Numbered from the stretch's first letter, positions 44,531-54,877 are shown. The stretch: 64,000 bases of DNA from Flavobacteriaceae bacterium (GCA_014075215.1 CP046177.1:2790501-2854500); one strand, 5' to 3'. Numbers and translations are program-made. Notes: generated by a model not told the origin, from the sequence alone.

Positions 44531-45024
44531 TTTAATGGATCAATCCGAAAACTTGTGGGATTTTAAAGATATTATTGAAAACATTTAAGTTGAGTCAATC
44601 GCAAAAGCATCATTCAATAGAGTTTAAAAACTTAATAAACAGTTATTTAATGGATATTCATTTAAAAAAAATCTGAAATGATAAAATTTTTATTCAAGTC
44701 TTCCCCACAACTTTTTTGCTTGATCCATTTTAATTACCTTATTTTAAAAAGTTAATTAAGGACTTAAGATCCCCTTATTCATTCCAATAAAGTTTTGTGG
44801 AGTGCAAAATAGAGGGCATGTTCGGTAAAGATACGATTTTTTAAAAAATCGGATGTAACGCCTCAATCAATTCATGTAATTCTCCGGGGCACTCTGTGAT
44901 ATCTTTCCGTCTGAGAAATATGTTGATGCTGACTAAACTACGATGTAGAACTAACTAATTAACAATTTGATTGATGAAACAAACAAGAATAAAAAACATT
45001 CAAAAAAAACTCGAAATAATCCAA

Positions 45025-45218
45025 CAAAACCGAATTTCTTTTAGTGTATATCAAATCTTTTAGTTTTAACAAAAATGCTAAGACCAGATAGAAACTAAAA
45101 GATTTAAAGATTTAAAAATGTACTAAGGGTTCCATATTACATCCCTTTTACCTTTCTCAAAAAAATACAGTTGAAAAGTCAGAAAGTTAGAAAGTTGAAA
45201 AGTGCAAAAGTCTATATT
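45025..45218 (+). repeat. Direct repeat, right copy (with pspC 3' fragment)
   Basis: Bases 45025-45102 match 34990-35067 (the pspC 3' end) with few changes, and 45108-45218 match 35310-35412. The 240-bp stretch between the two source segments is missing here, so this is a duplicated and internally deleted copy. Confidence 0.8.
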
Positions 45219-45465
45219 TTAAAATTGAGATCTTTAATACCAGCTTTTTGATATATGATAGATTTTATCTATGGTACCATAAGAGAAATCTGTTATAAAA
45301 TACTCTCATCAACTTATTTTAAGAGCATTCTTAATCTGTTTCTTTCAAAAAACAAATCACTGAGCAAACTTTAACCTTGGAACTTTCTAACTTTAAACTA
45401 CATTAAGACATTCGTTTTCCGATGAATTGTTTCCTAATCCGAGTTAAAAATAACACAGGATTACG

Positions 45466-45473
45466 TACCTTTG
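45466..45473 (+). promoter_or_regulatory. uvrA -7 promoter box
   Basis: TACCTTTG fits TAnnTTTG and lies 20 bp before the uvrA start. The -33 element is not clear. Confidence 0.5.
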
Positions 45474-45492
45474 CTTTTTTCCAAAATTTTTC

Positions 45493-48321
45493 ATGCCGGA
45501 AGAACACAACTATATAGAAGTTTTTGGAGCCAGAGCTCATAATTTAAAGAATATTGATGTAAAAATTCCGCGCGAAAAATTAGTAGTTATTACAGGTTTA
45601 AGCGGCAGTGGAAAATCTTCTTTGGCTTTTGATACCATTTATGCCGAAGGGCAGAGGCGGTATATTGAGACTTTTTCGGCATATGCGCGTCAATTTTTAG
45701 GAGGATTGGAACGCCCTGATGTCGATAAAATCGACGGGCTTTCTCCTGTCATTTCCATAGAGCAAAAAACAACTAATAAAAGTCCTCGTTCTACCGTAGG
45801 AACCATCACGGAAATCTATGATTTTTTACGTTTATTATATGCCAGAACTGCTGAGGCTTATTCGTATAACACCGGTGAAAAAATGGTCAGCTATTCCGAT
45901 GAGCAAATCAAACAGTTGATTCTTTCTGAGTTTAAAGGTAAGAAAATTGCCATCTTAGCACCATTGGTAAAATCCAGAAAAGGGCATTATAGAGAGTTAT
46001 TTGAGCAAATTTCCAAGCAAGGTTTCATCCGCGTTCGGGTAGACGGTGAAATTAAAGAAATAGAAAAAGGCATGCGTTTAGATCGCTATAAAATGCACGA
46101 TATTGAAGTAGTCATTGATCGAATGAAAATGGATGAAAAAACATCGAAAAGGTTGGAGGACACCATTAAAACCGCATTATATACAGGAAATAATATTTTA
46201 ATGGTAGTGGATATGGATGTTGCTGATAAACCCAGGTTTTTTAGCAGGGAATTAATGTGTCCAACAACCGGAATAGCATATCCGAACCCCGAACCTAACA
46301 CTTTTTCATTCAATTCACCTAAAGGAGCATGCCCTAACTGCAATGGTTTGGGAATTACGAATGAAGTAGCTATTTCAAAAGTGATTCCCGATGATACTAT
46401 TTCCATAAAAAATGGCGGTATTGCTCCTCTGGGAGAGCAAAAAAATAGTTGGATATTTAAACAGTTACAACTTATTGCGGAGCGATATCATTTCAAATTA
46501 AGCGAAGCTATTAGAGACATACCCGGGGAAGCTATGGATGTCATTTTGAACGGAGGTAATGAGAAGTTTACTATTCAGTCAAAAGCTGCAGGTGTGCATA
46601 GGAATTATGAAATAGATTTTGAAGGTATCATCTCATTTATTCACAATCAATTTAAGAATACCGAAAGTACCTCTATCAGACGTTGGGCAAAAAACTTTAT
46701 GGATGAAATTTCCTGTGCCGTATGTGAAGGAAAGCGACTACAGAAAGAAAGCTTACATTTCAAAATTCTGGGGAAAGATATTTCACAATTAGCTCAGTTT
46801 GATATTCATGAATTAGCAGTTTGGTTTCAGAAAATAGATACCAAACTTTCGAAAAAACAAATGGCCATTGCTTCCGAAATTCTAAAAGAAATTCGTACCA
46901 GGGTTCAGTTTCTGTTAGATGTCGGCCTGGATTATTTGACTTTAGACAGAACTTCCAAATCTTTATCAGGCGGGGAAGCACAACGTATCCGTTTAGCTAC
47001 ACAAATAGGATCTCAATTGGTTGGTGTATTATATATTTTGGATGAACCAAGTATAGGCTTACACCAAAGAGACAATCAAAAGCTTATTCATTCCTTGATA
47101 AAATTAAGAGATATTGGAAACTCTGTCTTAGTAGTGGAACATGATCAGGACATGATTGAGCACGCTGATTTTGTATTAGACATTGGGCCCGGTGCCGGTA
47201 AGCATGGAGGAGAAATAGTGAGCGAAGGTACTTTTGACAATTTAAAAAAACAAAGCACCTTAACTGCTGATTACTTGACAAAAAAAAGGCAAATTCTCAT
47301 TCCAAAAAAGCGAAGGGAAGGAAATGGGAAATGTATTGAACTCTCGGGAGCTACAGGAAATAATTTAAAAAATGTGTCGGTATCATTTCCTTTGGGAAAA
47401 ATGATTTGTGTAACAGGCGTATCGGGAAGTGGAAAATCAACATTAATCAATGAGACACTATACCCTATTTTAAATGCACATATTTACAGAGGAGTCAAAA
47501 AGCCCATGCCTTATAAAAAAATATCCGGTATAACATCTATTGATAAAGTAATTGATATTGATCAATCTACTATTGGGAGGAGTCCACGCTCTAACCCGGC
47601 AACCTATACAGGCGTTTTTAGTGAAATACGAAGCTTGTTTGCCAAAACTCCGGAAGCAGCCATTAGGGGTTATAAACCCGGTCGTTTTTCTTTTAATGTA
47701 ACGGGGGGCATATGCGAAACCTGCCAGGGAGGTGGAGTAAGAATTATTGAAATGAGCTTTTTACCGGACGTACATGTAGTGTGTGAAACATGCCAGGGGA
47801 AACGGTTTAATCGTGAAACATTGGAAATTCGTTATAAGGGAAAATCTATTTCCGATGTATTAGATATGACAATTGATGATGCGGTAGCTTTTTTTAAAAA
47901 ACTTCCGAGAATATATAAAAAATTAAAAACCATACAAAATGTTGGTTTGGGTTATATTACATTGGGTCAGCAATCTACCACTTTATCAGGAGGCGAAGCG
48001 CAGAGGATTAAACTAGCTTCCGAGCTTTCCAAAAGAGATACGGGAAATACTTTTTATATTTTGGATGAACCTACCACAGGTCTTCACTTTGATGATATCA
48101 GAGTGTTAATGGAAGTATTAAATACATTGACCGACAAAGGAAACACCATTCTTATTATAGAACATAATTTGGATGTTATCAAATTGGCCGATCATATCAT
48201 TGATATGGGTATGGAAGGCGGAAAAAAAGGAGGGCAGGTTTTGTGTACCGGTACTCCGGAAGAAATGATCAAACACAAAACCAGTTATACGGCAAAGTTC
48301 CTTAGAAAAGAACTAATTTAG
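45493..48321 (+). CDS. uvrA: Excinuclease ABC subunit A
   Basis: A 942-residue UvrA, the damage-recognition ATPase of nucleotide excision repair. It shows Walker A GLSGSGKSSLAF and GVSGSGKSTLIN, zinc fingers CPNCNGLG and CETCQGGG, two ABC signatures SLSGGEAQRIRLA and TLSGGEAQRIKLA, and Walker B segments YILDEPSIGLHQRD and YILDEPTTGLHFDD. The length is normal. It is followed at 26 bp by the LOG-family gene. Confidence 0.97.
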   Translation: MPEEHNYIEVFGARAHNLKNIDVKIPREKLVVITGLSGSGKSSLAFDTIYAEGQRRYIETFSAYARQFLGGLERPDVDKIDGLSPVISIEQKTTNKSPRSTVGTITEIYDFLRLLYARTAEAYSYNTGEKMVSYSDEQIKQLILSEFKGKKIAILAPLVKSRKGHYRELFEQISKQGFIRVRVDGEIKEIEKGMRLDRYKMHDIEVVIDRMKMDEKTSKRLEDTIKTALYTGNNILMVVDMDVADKPRFFSRELMCPTTGIAYPNPEPNTFSFNSPKGACPNCNGLGITNEVAISKVIPDDTISIKNGGIAPLGEQKNSWIFKQLQLIAERYHFKLSEAIRDIPGEAMDVILNGGNEKFTIQSKAAGVHRNYEIDFEGIISFIHNQFKNTESTSIRRWAKNFMDEISCAVCEGKRLQKESLHFKILGKDISQLAQFDIHELAVWFQKIDTKLSKKQMAIASEILKEIRTRVQFLLDVGLDYLTLDRTSKSLSGGEAQRIRLATQIGSQLVGVLYILDEPSIGLHQRDNQKLIHSLIKLRDIGNSVLVVEHDQDMIEHADFVLDIGPGAGKHGGEIVSEGTFDNLKKQSTLTADYLTKKRQILIPKKRREGNGKCIELSGATGNNLKNVSVSFPLGKMICVTGVSGSGKSTLINETLYPILNAHIYRGVKKPMPYKKISGITSIDKVIDIDQSTIGRSPRSNPATYTGVFSEIRSLFAKTPEAAIRGYKPGRFSFNVTGGICETCQGGGVRIIEMSFLPDVHVVCETCQGKRFNRETLEIRYKGKSISDVLDMTIDDAVAFFKKLPRIYKKLKTIQNVGLGYITLGQQSTTLSGGEAQRIKLASELSKRDTGNTFYILDEPTTGLHFDDIRVLMEVLNTLTDKGNTILIIEHNLDVIKLADHIIDMGMEGGKKGGQVLCTGTPEEMIKHKTSYTAKFLRKELI

Positions 48322-48347
48322 TAATCATATAAACACTATGAAATATC

Positions 48348-49055
48348 ATGATAAATGAAGACAGAAAAATAAGAGAAAAGTTACAGCAGAAAACGTGGAA
48401 TGAAATTAAAACCAACGATTCCTGGGCCATTTTTAAAATCATGTCCGAATTTGTTGACGGTTATGAAAAATTAAGCAAAATAGGCCCCTGTGTTTCTATT
48501 TTTGGATCTGCAAGGACAAAAACCGAAGATAGCTATTATAAGCTGGCAGAAAAGATTGCGTATAAGTTAACGCAAAACGGTTACGGAGTCATTACCGGCG
48601 GAGGGCCCGGAATAATGGAAGCAGGAAATAAAGGAGCTTATAGAGGAAAGGGTACTTCCGTAGGTTTAAATATCGAATTACCTTTTGAACAACACGATAA
48701 TCCCTGGATTGACAGTGATAAAAACCTGGAATTCGATTACTTCTTTGTTCGTAAAGTAATGTTTGTCAAATATTCGCAAGGATTTATTGTAATGCCCGGA
48801 GGTTTTGGAACCTTAGACGAGTTGTTTGAAGCAATCACCTTAATCCAGACCGATAAAATTGGCCGTTTTCCCATTATTTTAGTGGGCTCGGGTTTTTGGA
48901 GCGGACTCATTGACTGGATTAAAAATACACTACTTAGTAAAAGAAATATCAGTGATAAAGATTTAAAACTATTTAGAATTGTCGATACTGCTGACGAAGC
49001 GATAACACATCTGAATAAATTCTATGCTAAGTACAGCCTAAAACCCAATTTCTAA
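48348..49055 (+). CDS. LOG-family nucleotide 5'-monophosphate phosphoribohydrolase
   Basis: A 235-residue Rossmann protein of the TIGR00730/LOG type. GVITGGGPGIMEAGNKGAY and MPGGFGTLDELFEAITLIQT are the hallmark PGGxGTxxE motifs. Such enzymes split nucleoside monophosphates, producing cytokinin-like bases in plants and serving salvage or stress roles in bacteria. An N-terminal extension of about 40 residues is present. It is co-directional with uvrA. Confidence 0.9.
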   Translation: MINEDRKIREKLQQKTWNEIKTNDSWAIFKIMSEFVDGYEKLSKIGPCVSIFGSARTKTEDSYYKLAEKIAYKLTQNGYGVITGGGPGIMEAGNKGAYRGKGTSVGLNIELPFEQHDNPWIDSDKNLEFDYFFVRKVMFVKYSQGFIVMPGGFGTLDELFEAITLIQTDKIGRFPIILVGSGFWSGLIDWIKNTLLSKRNISDKDLKLFRIVDTADEAITHLNKFYAKYSLKPNF

Positions 49056-49160
49056 ATATGTTCTTTTTAAAACCTGTACAGAAATCAATTATACTACAGT
49101 CAGTATTTGTTTGTGTACTTCAAATACAACAAATGTCTATCAATTTCTTATAAAAAATAT

Positions 49161-51977
49161 GTGAAAAGCATTCTTAACATATTTAAAACAGGTAGCTTTT
49201 TTTTACTTTCTTTTGCTGTAAATGCACAAGAGAATAAAATAAACGTCAAAGCTTCATTAGATACTGAAAAAGATATTTTGAGAATACAGCAGTACATGGT
49301 ATTCCATAATAAGACACAAACAAAATTAAACGAAATCTTTCTTCATAATTGGGCCAATAGTTATAAAAATAACAAAACAAGGCTGTCCAAACGTTTTATA
49401 GAAGACTATAAGAAGAATCTATATTTTGCCAAAGAAAAAGACAGAGGGTCTACAAAGATTTCAAACCTATCTGTCAATTATGAAGTAGCCGATTTTCAAG
49501 AGCTTACAGAGCAGATTGATGTCTTAAAAATAACATTAAAAAAAACCTTGTTGCCCAGAGATTCTATTATCATTACCGCTTCTTATGATATTAAAATTCC
49601 AAATGCAAAATTTACGGGATACGGAAAAACCGAAGGAGGATATCATCTTCGGTTTTGGTATCTGAATCCCGCTGTTTATGATGAAGAATGGAAGGTCATG
49701 AGCAATTTAAATATGGATGATCTGTACTCGGATATTTCAGATTTTCAAATTGAAATTGATATTCCGGACACCTATACATTGGAAAGTAATTTATATCAAT
49801 ACGTAACTCAAAAAGATAGTCTAAAAACCTATTTTTTAATTGGAAAAAAGAAAACCAATATCATTTTAAATATTGACAAGGAAGCAAATTTTAAATCCTT
49901 TAAAACAAAGGCTGTTCATGTAAAAACAGATATTGTTAATGAAAGCATCGATCATAAAACGGGAGTATCTATATTGGATAGGGCGCTATTATTTATTGAA
50001 AAGTACCTAGGAAAATACCCTCATAAAGAGTTATTTGTAGACAAAATTACTCAAAGAAAAAACCCGATATACGGATTGAATCAGTTGCCAAAATTTGTAC
50101 GTCCGTTTTCCGATGTTTTTAAGTGGGATATTGCCATGTTTAAGGCTATCAGTAAAAAATATATAGAAAACACTTTATTGCTGAATACCAGAACCGATTA
50201 CTGGCTGACAGACGGTATACAGTATTACCTGATGATGGAGTATGTAGAAAAATATTATCCGGAATTAAATTTACTGGGAAATCTTTCAAAGGTTTGGGGT
50301 ATTCGCAGTTTTAATTTTTCCAAATTAAAATTCAATGACAAATACCCTTTTACGTATGAGTTTAGTGCCAGGAAGTTTTTAGATCAATCTCTTACTACCA
50401 GGGCAGACTCTCTCTCAAACTTCAATAGAAAAATAGTAAGCAAATACAAAGCCGGTTTGGGATTACGCTATTTGGAAGATTTTTTGGAGGAAAATGTAGT
50501 AAAAAATGCGATACAAGAATTTTATATCAACAATCACTTAAAAATCACTACCAATAATGCTTTCGCAAATATTGTTGCCGGCAAAACAAAAAAAGATATT
50601 CGTTGGTTTTTCGGAGATTATATTAAAACGAATAAAAAAATAGATTATACCATTAAAAAAGCAACCCCTGTTGGAGATTCAATTGATGTAACTATCAAAA
50701 ACAAAAGAAATATTACGGCTCCAATTGCCTTATATGGAATCAAAAATAAAAAAGTAATCTTTAAAAAGTGGTATACAAATATTGATAGTATAAGAACGGT
50801 GAGAATTGCCAAAGGAAATTTTGATCGCTTATCATTAAATTATGAGAATACATATCCCGAGTATAATACCATAGACAATTCTAAAAACCTTAAAAAAGGC
50901 TTATTTAATAAGCCGCTTAAATTAACCTTCATAAAAGACATCAATGACCCGTATTATCATCAATTATTTTATCAACCTGATTTGAGATATAATTTATATG
51001 ACGGGCTTTTAATAGGTTTAAAATTACATAATAGACCCATATTGACCAGAAACCTGGAATTTAGCCTTACACCGTCATACGGTACGGAAAGTAAATCATT
51101 AACAGGAACTTTTTTTACACGTTATTATCAATATTTTGAAGACACAAGTATCAATAAAATTCTTTATTCCGTAAGCGGAAGTCGCCTACACTATGCACGA
51201 GATCTGGCATATACATCTTTTAACCAAAGCATACAAGTTGAATTTAAAAGAAAAACATTGAGAGATGCCGGAGGGCGTTTTTTATCCGCCAGATTATTTA
51301 ATGTGGACAAAGAAGTTGCTCCGGGCATAATCAAAACAGATCAGGACAAGTATAGTATTTTTACCTTGAGTTATTTTTATAACAGACCGGATATTATCAA
51401 AGGATTTCGATACATTCTAAGTACAGAGTTTGGAGGAAAGTTTTCCAAAGTATCTGCGGATATTCGCTACAGAAGTCTGACCGACAGAAATACACAACTT
51501 GATTTTAGAGTATATATCGGCGCATTTTTAAATAATAATACTAAGGGTAATTATTTTAGCTTTGGATTAGACAGGGCAAATGATTACTTATTCCAATTAA
51601 ACTATATAGGGAGATCAGAAAATTCAGGTATTTTTAGCCAACAGTTTATTGCAACGGAAGGGGGATTTAAATCCGTACTCCCTGTAAGATTTGCTAATGA
51701 ATATATGGTTTCTTTTAATTCTAATATAGGTCTATGGAGATGGCTGGAAATATATAATGATGTTGCTTTTCTAAAGAATCGAAACAATGCTATTTATTTT
51801 GCTTATGAAAATGGAATCCGGTTAAATTTTATTCATAATATTTTTGAGTTGTATTTTCCCTTGTACTCAAATAACGGCTGGGAGATAGGACAAGATGCGT
51901 ATTCGAAGAAAATACGATTTGTACTGACCGTAAATCCAATAGCTATTTTTAACTTTATCAGAAGAGGTTTTTTATAA
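49161..51977 (+). CDS. M1-peptidase-like protein fused to an outer-membrane barrel
   Basis: About 938 residues from a GTG at 49161 (KSILNIFKTGSFFLLSFAVNA signal peptide); a TTG at 49107 is also open. Residues up to about 540 are like the M1 aminopeptidase N fold (YHLRFWYLNPAVYDEEW, YWLTDGIQYY, RYLEDFLEENVVKNAIQEFY). The HExxH zinc site is absent (SKKYIENTLL stands there), so it is probably catalytically dead. The C-terminal 350 residues form a BamA/Omp85-like barrel, ending in FNFIRRGFL. It may be an outer-membrane assembly or binding protein. Its real function is unknown. Confidence 0.7.
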   Translation: MKSILNIFKTGSFFLLSFAVNAQENKINVKASLDTEKDILRIQQYMVFHNKTQTKLNEIFLHNWANSYKNNKTRLSKRFIEDYKKNLYFAKEKDRGSTKISNLSVNYEVADFQELTEQIDVLKITLKKTLLPRDSIIITASYDIKIPNAKFTGYGKTEGGYHLRFWYLNPAVYDEEWKVMSNLNMDDLYSDISDFQIEIDIPDTYTLESNLYQYVTQKDSLKTYFLIGKKKTNIILNIDKEANFKSFKTKAVHVKTDIVNESIDHKTGVSILDRALLFIEKYLGKYPHKELFVDKITQRKNPIYGLNQLPKFVRPFSDVFKWDIAMFKAISKKYIENTLLLNTRTDYWLTDGIQYYLMMEYVEKYYPELNLLGNLSKVWGIRSFNFSKLKFNDKYPFTYEFSARKFLDQSLTTRADSLSNFNRKIVSKYKAGLGLRYLEDFLEENVVKNAIQEFYINNHLKITTNNAFANIVAGKTKKDIRWFFGDYIKTNKKIDYTIKKATPVGDSIDVTIKNKRNITAPIALYGIKNKKVIFKKWYTNIDSIRTVRIAKGNFDRLSLNYENTYPEYNTIDNSKNLKKGLFNKPLKLTFIKDINDPYYHQLFYQPDLRYNLYDGLLIGLKLHNRPILTRNLEFSLTPSYGTESKSLTGTFFTRYYQYFEDTSINKILYSVSGSRLHYARDLAYTSFNQSIQVEFKRKTLRDAGGRFLSARLFNVDKEVAPGIIKTDQDKYSIFTLSYFYNRPDIIKGFRYILSTEFGGKFSKVSADIRYRSLTDRNTQLDFRVYIGAFLNNNTKGNYFSFGLDRANDYLFQLNYIGRSENSGIFSQQFIATEGGFKSVLPVRFANEYMVSFNSNIGLWRWLEIYNDVAFLKNRNNAIYFAYENGIRLNFIHNIFELYFPLYSNNGWEIGQDAYSKKIRFVLTVNPIAIFNFIRRGFL

Positions 51978-52123
51978 AGTTCGTATTCAATTAACTGTTT
52001 TTATGGTTTTTATTGAATTATATTCAATAATCTCATCAATTTTTAAATTTCAGAGACCTTTGCAGTGATATATTGCGTATTTGAATTGATTTGACTTCAA
52101 ATTTCTTCCTTCTCGAAAATTTT

Positions 52124-52285
52124 ATACCAAAATGAATATTAAAGTGGTCTAAAGATTGTGTGAGGAAAATTTCAAAATTCGAGTTAAAAAACACAGGCAT
52201 AGCCTTAGTTACGCCGAGTATTTTTAGCGATGAAATTTGGAATTTTCATAGCAAGATTGGACTATTTTAGTATTCTTTTTGGTAT
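52124..52285. repeat. 162-bp palindromic element, family 3
   Basis: ATACCAAAATGAATATTAAA at the left is mirrored by the right end (complement ATACCAAAAAGAATACTAAA). Inside, GAAAATTTCAAAATTC and GAAATTTGGAATTTTC extend the symmetry around GCATAGCCTTAGTTACG, a core reminiscent of the family 2 elements. It fills most of the 51978-52426 gap. Confidence 0.7.
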
Positions 52286-52388
52286 TAAATCCTCAAAACC
52301 AACAGGTTATTCCGGTTGAAAATTTTCTTCGGGTGTCGAACTTTTTTGTCAAATCAATTCTGCAAAGATCTCTTTCATTTAAAAAAAC

Positions 52389-52396
52389 TATCTTTG
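52389..52396 (+). promoter_or_regulatory. -7 promoter box of the E1 dehydrogenase gene
   Basis: TATCTTTG fits TAnnTTTG and lies 30 bp before the start codon at 52427. It supports that start over the earlier in-frame ATG at 52316, which would lie upstream of the promoter. Confidence 0.55.
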
Positions 52397-52426
52397 CAAG
52401 ATATCATACCATTTATCAGACACACT

Positions 52427-54877
52427 ATGTTGACTACTGCCGAGCCAAGTACCGAAGAGCTTTCTTTTAAAGATTTTAAAAACGAAGTTTTACGAGATTA
52501 TAAGATTGCTCGTATCAGCAGAGAGTGCAGTTTGTTGGGTCGTAGAGAGGTTTTAACCGGTAAAGCCAAATTCGGAATTTTTGGAGACGGAAAAGAAGTT
52601 CCCCAATTGGCCTTGGCAAAAGCCTTTAAAAATGGTGATTTTAGATCGGGCTACTATAGAGATCAGACATTTATGATGGCAATAGGAGAATTAGATCCGC
52701 AACAGTTTTTTGCGGGTTTATATGCACATACTGATATCGATATAGAGCCTATGTCTGCCGGCCGTCAAATGGGAGGGCATTTTGCTACTCATAGCTTACA
52801 TGAAGATGGGAACTGGAAAAATTTAACTGTTCAGAGAAATTCAAGTTCAGATATTTCTCCGACCGCTGCTCAAATGCCCAGACTTCTGGGATTGGCACAA
52901 GCTTCAAAAGTTTTTAGAAATGTAGATCTCTTAAAAAAAAACACTGATTTTTCTATTAATGGAAATGAAATAGCCTGGGGGACGATTGGGAATGCAAGCA
53001 CAAGCGAAGGCCTGTTTTTTGAGACTATCAATGCAGCCGGTGTCATGCAGGTTCCAATGGTCATTAGTATTTGGGATGATGTATATGGAATCTCGGTACA
53101 TGCAAAACACCAAACCACTAAAGAAAGTATTTCCGAAATCTTAAAAGGTTTTCAGAAAGAAAATAACACCAATGGTTATGAAATATTTGTGGTAAACGGG
53201 TGGGACTATGTGCAGTTAATCAATGTATATAATAAAGTGTCCAAAATAGCAAGAGAACAGCATGTTCCTGTTTTGATTCACGTTAAAGAGCTGACACAAC
53301 CTCAAGGGCATTCTACCTCCGGATCTCACGAACGTTATAAAAGTTCCGAAAGATTACAATGGGAGCAAAATTTTGACTGTATCGCCAAAATGCGTCAATG
53401 GATTTTGGAATTTGAGTTAGAAAATAACCAGGGCGATGTTCTAAAATTTGTATCATCCGAAGAAGACTTAGTAGCCATCGAAAAAGAAGCTAAAAAAGAA
53501 GTAGCTATGGCAAAAAGAAATGCATGGAATGCTTTCCTGAATGAAATCAAATCAGACAGGAACACACTATCTGAATTAATTGATAAAATTGCTACAAAAA
53601 GTAGTAATGCTACCTCTATCTTAAAACTAAAAAATGACTTAAACGCTATTGTAGAACCCATTCGAAAAGACGTCCTCAGTACGGCCAGAAAAGTGATACG
53701 CTATATCAAAGATGAAAATTTTACAGAAAAAACAGCATTACAACATTTCATCAAATCCTATTTAAAGGATGCAGCGTTTAAATATTCATCTCATCTAATA
53801 AGTGAAACTGAAAAAAGTGCTTTACACATACCTGAAATAAAAGCCGAATATCCCGAAGAAGAAAATTTTACAGATGCCAGAATAATTATGCGTGATAATT
53901 TCGATGCACTTTTAAAAAAGTACTCTGAAGTACTAATCTTTGGAGAGGATGTAGGATATATTGGAGATGTAAACCAGGGTTTGGAAGGATTACAGAAAAA
54001 ATACGGTAGATTTAGAGTTTTTGATACCGGAATTCGCGAAGCTACCATTATTGGGCAGGGAATCGGAATGGCCATGCGAGGCTTAAGGCCCATTGCGGAA
54101 ATTCAATATTTAGACTATCTTATGTATGCATTACAAATCATAAGTGATGATTTGGCAACAGTACGTTACAGAACTTTCGGAAAACAAAAAGCACCCTTAA
54201 TTATCAGAACTCGCGGGCATAGATTGGAGGGCATCTGGCATTCCGGATCTCCCATGGGGGGCATTATTCATAACGTCAGAGGCATTCATGTACTCGTACC
54301 AAGAAACATGACCAAAGCAGCGGGATTTTACAATACCTTACTACAATCAGACGACCCTGCATTGATCATAGAATGCTTAAACGGATACCGGTTAAAAGAA
54401 CGATTACCTGTAAACTTAGGTGAATTTACAACACCCGTTGGAGTTGTGGAAACCATCAAAGAGGGAAAAGATATGACCATTATCTCTTATGGTTCTACTT
54501 TACGAATAGTAGAAGAAGCTACTAAAGATTTGGAGCAGGTAGACATTGATGTGGAAATCATTGACATACAAAGTTTATTACCTTTTGATATACAACATGA
54601 TACTGTAAAATCCATCGAAAAAACAAATCGTTTATTAATAGTAGACGAAGACGTTCCCGGAGGGGCTTCGGCATATTTATTACAGGAAATTGTAGAAAAA
54701 CAAAACGGATATCAATATCTGGACAGCAAACCTGCTACTCTAACGGCTAAAGCGCACAGGCCGGCATACGGAAGTGACGGTGATTATTTTTCCAAACCTT
54801 CCGCAGAAGATATCTTTGAAAAAGTATATGAAATGATGCATGAAACTGACCCGATTAAATTTAAGCATTTATATTAA
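52427..54877 (+). CDS. Fused alpha/beta E1 of a 2-oxoacid dehydrogenase
   Basis: About 816 residues. The first 390 are a TPP-binding E1-alpha (GSGYYRDQTFMMAIG-type region, GNASTSEGLFFETINAAGV, ISVHAKHQT). The rest is the E1-beta part (VLIFGEDVGYIGDVNQGLEGL, EATIIGQGIGMAMRGLRPI, IISYGSTLRIVEEA, GGASAYLLQEIVEKQNG). The fused layout is common in Bacteroidota and likely serves a branched-chain or pyruvate-like complex. E2 and E3 are not in the window. The start is set by the promoter box just upstream. Confidence 0.92.
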   Translation: MLTTAEPSTEELSFKDFKNEVLRDYKIARISRECSLLGRREVLTGKAKFGIFGDGKEVPQLALAKAFKNGDFRSGYYRDQTFMMAIGELDPQQFFAGLYAHTDIDIEPMSAGRQMGGHFATHSLHEDGNWKNLTVQRNSSSDISPTAAQMPRLLGLAQASKVFRNVDLLKKNTDFSINGNEIAWGTIGNASTSEGLFFETINAAGVMQVPMVISIWDDVYGISVHAKHQTTKESISEILKGFQKENNTNGYEIFVVNGWDYVQLINVYNKVSKIAREQHVPVLIHVKELTQPQGHSTSGSHERYKSSERLQWEQNFDCIAKMRQWILEFELENNQGDVLKFVSSEEDLVAIEKEAKKEVAMAKRNAWNAFLNEIKSDRNTLSELIDKIATKSSNATSILKLKNDLNAIVEPIRKDVLSTARKVIRYIKDENFTEKTALQHFIKSYLKDAAFKYSSHLISETEKSALHIPEIKAEYPEEENFTDARIIMRDNFDALLKKYSEVLIFGEDVGYIGDVNQGLEGLQKKYGRFRVFDTGIREATIIGQGIGMAMRGLRPIAEIQYLDYLMYALQIISDDLATVRYRTFGKQKAPLIIRTRGHRLEGIWHSGSPMGGIIHNVRGIHVLVPRNMTKAAGFYNTLLQSDDPALIIECLNGYRLKERLPVNLGEFTTPVGVVETIKEGKDMTIISYGSTLRIVEEATKDLEQVDIDVEIIDIQSLLPFDIQHDTVKSIEKTNRLLIVDEDVPGGASAYLLQEIVEKQNGYQYLDSKPATLTAKAHRPAYGSDGDYFSKPSAEDIFEKVYEMMHETDPIKFKHLY

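Larger units (their letters stand above)
44531..45492. other. 962-bp intergenic region with rearranged repeat
   Basis: No intact gene is seen. A minus-strand remnant at about 44841-44950 reads INIFLRRKDITECPGELHEL to a stop and may be the tail of a lost gene. CGATTTTTTAAAAAATCG at 44834-44851 is a perfect palindrome. From 45025 a copy of the pspC end and of the 35.3-kb repeat follows. The uvrA promoter closes the region. Confidence 0.5.

Noticed and set aside
44834..44851. CGATTTTTTAAAAAATCG palindrome as operator
   Set aside because: It overlaps the end of a decayed frame, has no gene start nearby, and AT-rich symmetry of this kind arises easily.
52316..52426. Upstream extension of the E1 dehydrogenase
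   Set aside because: It would begin upstream of the best promoter box and adds non-family sequence.
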